Below are positions 56,395 to 64,000 of a stretch of DNA of 64,000 nucleotides, in pieces (positions within the stretch are counted from its first letter, which is position 1; each line of letters begins with the position of its first letter). A program made the position numbers and the translations under genes. This DNA comes from Lophium mytilinum (Eukaryota; Ascomycota; Dothideomycetes; Mytilinidiales; Mytilinidiaceae), in assembly GCA_010093605.1 (NCBI GenBank), contig MU004196.1, positions 1,549,767 to 1,613,766 of the forward strand. The letters are read 5' to 3'. Under the pieces are notes generated by a model. The model was not told the origin of the DNA. It saw only the letters and a list, made by a program, of their open reading frames with translations, and did not search any database.

Positions 56395-59300
56395 TAGTAT
56401 AATATTTAAAAAAGGCTATTATATTAATATATAGATACTAGAAAGCCTAGAAGTAGTCTATAGACTAGCTATATAAACTAGCTAGATATATAGTACTATA
56501 TATATAGTTTAGTAAAAATTTTAAATAGATTTAATACTAATATTTTATAGTTCTAAATATTATATAATACTAATATATAATAAATTAACTACTATTTATT
56601 AGCTTTTCTACTAGTATAAAAAAAGTACTATCTATTTAAAATTTTATCTACTCTTTTTAAGTATATTAAAGTACTTCTAGCACCTATATTAGCTATATAT
56701 ACTATATTTATAAAGTATATTAATTAAAAAAGCCTTTAAAAAAAATAGTAATCTTTAAATTTATATTAGACTATAGTTAACTAAGCTTATATATAGAACT
56801 ACTAGATATAAATAGAAGCTATAAGTAGAACTAGATTTTAGAAAGGCTTAAATTACTCTATACCTCTATTTAATAAAGTATATTTAGTTAACTTTAACTA
56901 TATCTATTATAGTATAAACTTAAAATTATAATAATTATATATTAAGATTATATAGCGCCCCTTATATAATCTAAGTAAAATACTAGCCTAGTACTAGACT
57001 ATAGCCTATATACTAGCGTTAAACTATAACCTTTTAAGAGCTTCTAGCTTTCTTTTTTCTTCTTAGCTTAGATTTCTATAATAGTTAATATACCTTATTA
57101 CTTATATTATATTAGCCCTCTATATAATTTAAGCTTACTCTTCTATATTTAAAATCTTATTAACTTTTTCTAGAACTCTATTATAAGATCTAAGTATTTT
57201 TACTAAAACTAATTAAATATCTATTTACTAGTCTAGCTATATAGCTATATATAGTACCTAAATTTAATCTAGTAAACTATATTCTAGTACTACCTTCTTT
57301 AAATAAGCTAGTAGTTAATCTAATAGCTAGACTTTAAGATAATTTTAAAACTTTAGGTATTATAAATAGTACTAATCTAAATACCTTAAAAGAACTATCT
57401 ATTATTTATACTTCTATAACTATTAATAGCTAGTAATAAAAAAGCCTACTATACTATATACCTTATATACTTTTAAGATATAGCTAAGAGCTCTTCTACT
57501 CTAGCTATTATTTCTAGCTTATAATATAGAACTAGAGAACTAATTTTAAATACCTAAGCCTTCTTATAGACTATAGATAATACCTAGTATACTAATACCT
57601 AGTATACTAATATTTAGCGCGCTAATACCTAGCACTTTAAATACTTAGTAGATAATTAAGTTAATACTACTAAATCTATAAACTAGAACTAGAACTAGAT
57701 TATTACTAATAAACTTAATCTAGACTAAGATTCTAATAATAAAGATAGCTTTATTACGCCTAGTATAAACGCTCTAAATAAGCGCACTATTTAATTTATT
57801 ATAGAAGATAATATATATAATCTTTATATCTAAGCTAGTAGTAGTAAGCTATATACTATTATAGCTATAATATAACCCCTATTATAATATATTTCTAATA
57901 TATATAATAGTATTATATACTTTCTAGTATATAATTACTATTATATAACTAGACTTAGTACTAGCCTTACCTACCTCTTAGCTAGTACTCTGCGCCCTTT
58001 TTTCTTTTTTATAGCTACTTTATCTATATATACTAATATTAGGTTTTTTCTTATAATCTACTATTATACTATAATATAAAGTAGCTACCCTTCTAGCTTC
58101 TAGAAGTTTCTAGAAGCACCCTCTTTTTATCTATCTACCTATACTAGTAACTTTATAATTAACTAAGTAGCTATTTTAATAGGCTAAATTTTAATATATA
58201 AACCTAATACCCTCTATATTAATATAGAGAGACTTAAAAGAAGGCTTTATAATTTTATAGTAAGGACTTTATATATCCCGCCTACTATAGTTAGCGCGTA
58301 GGCTCTATAAACCTATTTACTATTATATATAACTAACTAATATAAGTATAGTTACTTTTTAATAATAAAGTAAGAACTATATATATTCTATTAGTAATAG
58401 GCTAATATATAGGCCTTATATACCTACTTACTAACTATTATATATAACTAACTAGTTTATATATAGTTATTCTATTTTTATTTACTAATTAAAGATAGCT
58501 ACTAAGTATAGTACTAGCTACTCTAGAAAGTATACCTACTTTTAAGCTTTTATAGAGAACCTATACCCTCTACCTTATACTAATCTTTTTCTTTCTCTTT
58601 TTTAAATAGTCTAATAGTACTTACTAGTAAAGATATATATAACGCCTTTATAACTAGCTATACTAAGCTATAGTAGAAAAACTCTAACCCTATATAGTAT
58701 AGCTATACCTAGCGCGTAGCCTATAGATTTACCTTCTAGTAGTAACTTTAATAAGTATCTAGTTATTCTTAGTTATACTTCTACTCTTTTTTCTAGCTTA
58801 TTATTATAAGCTACTTAATCTACTTTTATATCTAACTCTTAAGAGGCGCATAAGCTTAACTACTAAGAAAAGGAAGCTGCCTATAAAATAGGCGGCGGAG
58901 GAGTATTCTAATATTAATTAACTATAACTCTAGAAGCTTTTACTATATATACTAAGAAATTTAGTAATCTAGAACTAGATATTTACCTTCTACTAAATTA
59001 GTTTAGCACTAACCTACTATAGAGTTAAGCCTAGTATAATCTTACTAACTTTACTAAGTAGAATACTAATAATAACACCTATATATAAGAAGGTAAAGAT
59101 AAAGAAAACTTTAAGTTATTTACTAAAATATCTATATTTTATACTATCTAATTTACTAAACCCCTAGTTAATCTAACTACTCTATTCTTCTTTTAAATTC
59201 TAATTACTTTAGAGAACTAGGTTATTACCTCTACTACTAATACTATTATAATTCTAAATATCTACTCTATCTAAGAATAGCCTAATATAGCTAATACAGG

Positions 59301-60330
59301 TACTAGTTCTACTAGAACTAGCGGTTAACTATCTAATTAATAATAGTCCCTTCTTACTAATAATAATAATAGTATAGTCTTTACTATTAACTAAGCTAGT
59401 AATAGCTAATATATTAATATTACTATTAATAATATAGAAGAGCTCTATAATATAGCTTAAAATAAATATATTAGTATTTACGCTATACTACTTAACTACT
59501 ACTAGAAACTAGATAAGTTATATAAAGATATTAGAAATATAGTAGTAGCTATTTAATAGAAAGATAATAAAATTATATAACTTTAAGAATAATAAGGCGT
59601 ATAAGGTAGTATTATAATTAATAACCTTAAAGACTAAGCCGCTAAGCTCTATTATTAAGTAGCTAAGATATATACTAACGCTAAAAACTTTACTAATAAA
59701 CGCGATAGCCTTACTAAGTAGTTAGAAGATAAGCGTAAGAAGACTAATACTTAGACTATTCTTAATACTAAGCTATATATTAAGATTAAAGGCCTTACTA
59801 CTAAAGTAGTAAAAGTTACCTTTTACTATAACTAATACTAATAGTAGTATAATATCTTTTACGCTTAGAGTATAGAGTATAAAAAGAAGTATTAGTAAGC
59901 TATATAGTAATAACTCTAAGTATACTCTTAATAAAATAATATAGCTAAGTATAGTAACTATAGCTACCTATCTAATAAAGATAATAGTAATAATTCTTCT
60001 AACTATAATTATTTTACCTAGCCTAACTTTTTATATAATCTAAACGCCTAACTTATAGCTAGCCTATACTAACTCTATACTAAGTTTTATAACCTTTAGA
60101 AGTTTAAAGAATATAATAATATATCTAAGTATAAATTATAGAAAGCTTATACCTATACTATTTTCTAGAATAAACCTTAAGATTTCTATAATAAGTAAGC
60201 TAAGCTTAAGTATATTAAATTATACTATATTAGATACACTAAAAGTATTATATATAGCTATATCTAATAGAACCGCTCTATAAGTAATAACTTTAAAATA
60301 ATTAAAGAAATATTTTATTAGGGCTTAAGG
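56395..60330. other. RIP-affected repeat DNA with a gag-like stretch
   Basis: AT-rich DNA with almost no CpA/TpG. On the plus strand about 58,850-60,300 is a broken frame with a Lys-rich coiled-coil-like part near 59,640-59,830, similar in style to the gag regions of elements A and B. Nothing readable was found in 56,395-58,850. No intact gene. Confidence 0.5.
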
Positions 60331-60512
60331 TTAGAATATTAGATTAAATAGTATTAATATTAATAAAAGATAAATATAAGAGAAAAAGAGGTTTCTAGAA
60401 TAGATATTATAATAACTTAAAAAGTAGAGTAATATTTATCTATTCTATAGAGCCTCTATTATATAACCTCTAGTTATATATTATGCGTAATTATATAGCT
60501 ATAATATATCTC
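60331..60512 (-). repeat. Probable 3' LTR (part) of element D
   Basis: On the minus strand a purine tract (60,511-60,527, aaaggggggag) is followed by tatattatagc, as expected for a polypurine tract and an LTR start with TG changed to TA. The far end of the LTR is not defined because the second LTR is outside the window. Confidence 0.45.
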
Positions 60513-63500
60513 CCCCCTTTAAAGAAGCCCCCTAATTAAAGCCTTTATAAGAGAAAGTTCTTTCTATACTAGAGTATCTATAACTACTTAAATATCTATT
60601 AAATAAAGTACCTAATTATATTATAACTTAAGTAAATAAAGAAAATAAATTAATTTTATAGAGAATTACTTATTCTTTCTATTTTTTATATAGCCTTCCG
60701 CAGCCTTACTATTTAGTATAGTATTTAACTAACTCTAATAGTCTACTAGTATTACTATATATAGTAATACTATATATAGTACTATTTTATTATTTATTTA
60801 AACTAGGGCTAGCTATAATAGGGCTATAAGAAGCTATATAGCCTTTATAGTTACTAGCCTACTACTAGATACTTATAATAATCTACGCTATTATATTATA
60901 TCTAGTTATTGCGCATATCTATAGTTAGGCCTTTTTAATAAATTAATTTAACCGCTAGTCTAGTAATTAAGTTATATAGCTTCTATAGTATTAGTTATAT
61001 AGAGGTCTATAGTAGTAAAAATAGTAGCTAAGATTAGTTTCTAGTCTAATAGTAGTATAAATAATAGGTAAGGTTCTAGCTTCTTAGAGTAGTAGTAGTA
61101 GAAGTCTACTATAAGATATAGATAACTATTAGTATAATTATAGTTATTCTATTAGGGTTTATTATTCTATCTAATAAACTTAATTTTAGATTATAGCATG
61201 CCCCTTTTATCTATAGTAGAGTTAAGTTATCTTCTATTAAAATAGTAGTTAATAACCTTCTTAGTATTACCTTTCTAATATATTAGCGTTATCTATATAG
61301 GTAGAGGCTTAAAATTATACTATTCTTTTATAGAAACTATATTAGCTAGATAGAGTAGCTAAGAATAGAAAATAGAGTATAGATTTTCTATACTCTTAGA
61401 TAGCTTAAGTTTATATATACTACTATTTTTATAGCTTTCTAGAACTTTAAAGGGGCCTAGCTTCTTAAAGTTAAGCTTTTTATTTAGGTAGTTTATTTTA
61501 ATAAACTATCTATTAAGTATAACTTAATTACCTAGGTAATATATATATACTAGTTATTATCCTATATTAGTATACTTCTTTTACTTAGCTTAGGCCTATT
61601 TAATCTCTATGCAGAGAAACTTATAAAGCTTATTTATTCTAGTAATAAATTTATCTATAAGCTTTATAAGATAGACTATTAGCATATTTATATTATTAGG
61701 TAGTTATGCGGCTAGTATAGTACCTATACTAGAAATATAGCCCTTAGTAGCTATAAATAGCGCTACTTCTATAGAGGCGTTCTTTAATAAGTTAGCCTTA
61801 AATTTAGTAATAGTAAGAAAGTTATACTAGTTATCTTACTAGTAGTTAATATATACCCTAAGGTATTACTTTAAGCCTATATTAGTAACTTCTATTTATC
61901 TATCTATTTTAGAATAGAAAGCTATAGAAAGCTTTAGTTTTATTCTAATATATTTATATAGGTAGAACTAGAAAGTTAATATAAATTATAATCTATAATT
62001 AGATATAATAGACTCTAGATATTCTTTAGTATACTAGACCTATTCTAGAAAGGCTTATACTACTTCTTTAGCCTCTATTATTACTATTAGAATAAACTTT
62101 TACATCTTAGAAAGTCTATTAATAACTACTATAATATATTAGTAGTCTTATCTAGCTTATATATATTTAGATAGTAGGCTAATAAAGTTAACTATAAGAT
62201 TAGTCTAATATTATTTAGAAATTAGTAGTAGTTTAAGAAAACCTTACTTTATTTTTTATACGTGCTTAATACAACTATATAGTTAGTAGGCCTTAATATA
62301 ATAGTTAATATTTAAGGTTATTTATAGCTAGAAATAGTATATTAAAATACGGTTATAAGTAGATATAGTTCTACTATAACTAACTAGCGGAGGCTTATAT
62401 AGGCTTTTAATAATAGCTAATTAGAGTTTCTCTTTTATAGAAATATATAAGTAGTTCTTTTAAATAAAAATAAGGCTATTATAGATTATATAGTTATAGA
62501 GTTTAAGCTTAATACTATAATTTTTAACTATATTAGTAGGTAGGCGGCGTAGCTTAGCTCTAATAGCGTCTTTAATAGCGTTAGTAATAGTATTATTAGT
62601 AAGGGCCTCTTATATATAATCTATAATATCTTACTCTATAGTACTATTAGTAGGGTTATTCTATAACTTTCTCTACCTACCTAGTAGCTTCTATAGTTTA
62701 TTATTAAGGTTACTCTAAGACTCCTCTTAATTAAGTTCTACTTTACTAAGATTATATATTATTACTATAAGGGAGACTATATTATAAGTTACACTATTAG
62801 TTATAATATAAGCTAGTTTAATAGCGTAATATATTTCTAGTTTAAGATTATAGTTCTTTAAGATAGTTTATTACTAAATTTTATAGCGCTTATTATTTTT
62901 ATCTAGTATATTACCTAGGCGCCTAGTTAGTAGATTAGCTTTACTATTATTCTTGCCTAGCCTATATATAATCCGGAAGTTAAACTTAGAGAGAAATTTA
63001 GCCTATCTAGCCTATTATTAGTTAAGCTACTTAGTCTCTATAAAGTCTTATAGGGTCTAGTAATCTAAAAGGACTTTAATAGAATTACTATATCTATAGC
63101 TAGTAAGTTCTATATACTATTCTTTAAAGGTATAGATAATTACTAGAAGTTCTTTATTATAGATTTAATAATTAAGTTAGATAGCGCTTATTTAGTAAGA
63201 TATAAATATAATAGAGTAGAGAACTCTATTAGCTTATATTTAAGATAGTATAGCGGCTATAATAGTATTAGATATATTATATTCTATCTATATCTCTAGG
63301 TCTAAATTAAAATAAGCTATCTAAGAAGCGTTAATAAACGCTTATTTTATTTATTTAAATAAAAAGTATTTAGAGCTACCTTTCTACTATAGAAAGGTAA
63401 ACTACTTATAGATTTTAGCTCTAGTAAGTTTTATAAGGGGTCCTGTAATATTAGAATAGGTAATAATAAATTACTAGTAGAAATTATAGAAGTTTAGAAA

Positions 63501-64000
63501 AGCTTATATATTATAGAGGTTCTATAGTTATAGCTAGTTAACTACTATTTTAACTTTAGCTAGATCTATTTTAAGGCTATTAACACTAATAATAATGCCT
63601 AAATATTTAACTTTCTATTTATAGAATTTATACTTAGTAATATTAAGAAAGAGGCCGGCCTTATAGAGTTACTAGAGAACCTTCTTAATATAGCCTATAT
63701 ATTTCTCTAACATCTTACTAAAAATAAAAATATTATTAAGATAGGCCGTGTAGAAATTATTAAGGTATTTAAGTAGAATATTATATTATAGGGGCTAGAG
63801 GGTTAAAGTTATATAGGGAGAAGTAAGTTTAATATAGAGAAAATTAACCTTTAAGAATTATATATAGTATAACCTTGCACCGCTGCATTTAACTACTATA
63901 ATATAAAATAAAGTATATATATAAAGAATAATACTTAAAATATAATATAATAGCATTCTATTAACTTTAATTTAATTTATAAGCTATAGTAGTAGCTTAA
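60513..64000 (-). mobile_element. Element D: Ty3/gypsy retrotransposon, RIP-degraded, partial
   Basis: Read on the minus strand from the right edge: RT with a YLNNIFIF motif (the two Asp codons at 63,732-63,737 both read AAT), a VLEKYIGYIKKVL-like stretch, RNase H near 63,050-63,200 (YNKELLVIIYTFKEW) and then an integrase-like region down to about 61,500. Stops are dense in all domains. The element continues beyond the window on the right, so its 5' LTR and gag are not seen. Ty3/gypsy membership is clear from the RT and RNase H motifs. Confidence 0.82.

Noticed and set aside
22250-56395. Secondary-metabolite gene cluster
   Set aside because: Two SDRs, an MFS transporter and a Zn2Cys6 regulator are present, but no polyketide, peptide or terpene synthase or P450 is seen, and housekeeping genes lie between them.
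1-64000. CRISPR array, rRNA or tRNA genes
   Set aside because: No regularly spaced direct repeats with unique spacers, no rRNA-like blocks and no tRNA that I could fold by eye; the tandem arrays found are contiguous repeats.

Overview
The window looks like nuclear DNA of a filamentous ascomycete (Pezizomycotina, possibly a Dothideomycete; the class is inference). Protein genes carry short GT-AG introns of about 47-75 bp with CTRAY-like branch sites. Their products are typical fungal ones: Get1, mS23, Ecm9/PTAR1-like, a Zn2Cys6 regulator and a monocarboxylate-type MFS transporter. Two compartments meet abruptly. A gene island of normal composition (about 22,250-56,395) lies between two AT-rich blocks (1-22,250 and 56,395-64,000). 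In the AT-rich blocks CpA and TpG dinucleotides are almost absent and TpA is very common, which is the mark of repeat-induced point mutation (RIP).

Left block: a Russian-doll of dead retroelements. A minus-strand Ty3/gypsy element (A; pol at 1-2791, gag side and probable 5' LTR at 17,023-18,702) is split by a plus-strand Ty3/gypsy chromovirus (B; 2,792-17,022, two 237-bp LTRs, near-perfect 5-bp target duplication). B is itself split by a Tad-like LINE (C; 4,527-10,773, exact 13-bp target duplication). A 317-bp palindrome and unassigned repeat DNA follow. Right block: unassigned repeat DNA with a gag-like stretch, then a minus-strand Ty3/gypsy element (D) running off the window. In all four elements the reverse transcriptase active-site Asp-Asp has been hit by the same TpG to TpA change.

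Gene island, left to right: a secreted Ser/Thr-rich protein; an SDR oxidoreductase; a small secreted cysteine protein (effector candidate); a kinesin; a FabG-like SDR; a 331-aa conserved-looking unknown; an Ecm9/PTAR1-like protein divergent from GET1; a 6-exon unknown; an MFS transporter; mitochondrial ribosomal protein mS23 divergent from a mitochondrial PPR protein; a six-span membrane protein; and an AmdR/CTF1-like Zn2Cys6 transcription factor. Most models below were rebuilt by splicing, and every junction keeps frame. The genes are mostly housekeeping and do not look like a metabolic cluster.

The most notable non-genic signal in the island is a family of 111-122 bp MITE-like elements. At least nine copies share one inverted-repeat end and mostly sit at TA dinucleotides. 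They lie in spacers, in a shared promoter, inside an intron of the MFS gene and in a 182-bp tandem array, and they appear untouched by RIP.
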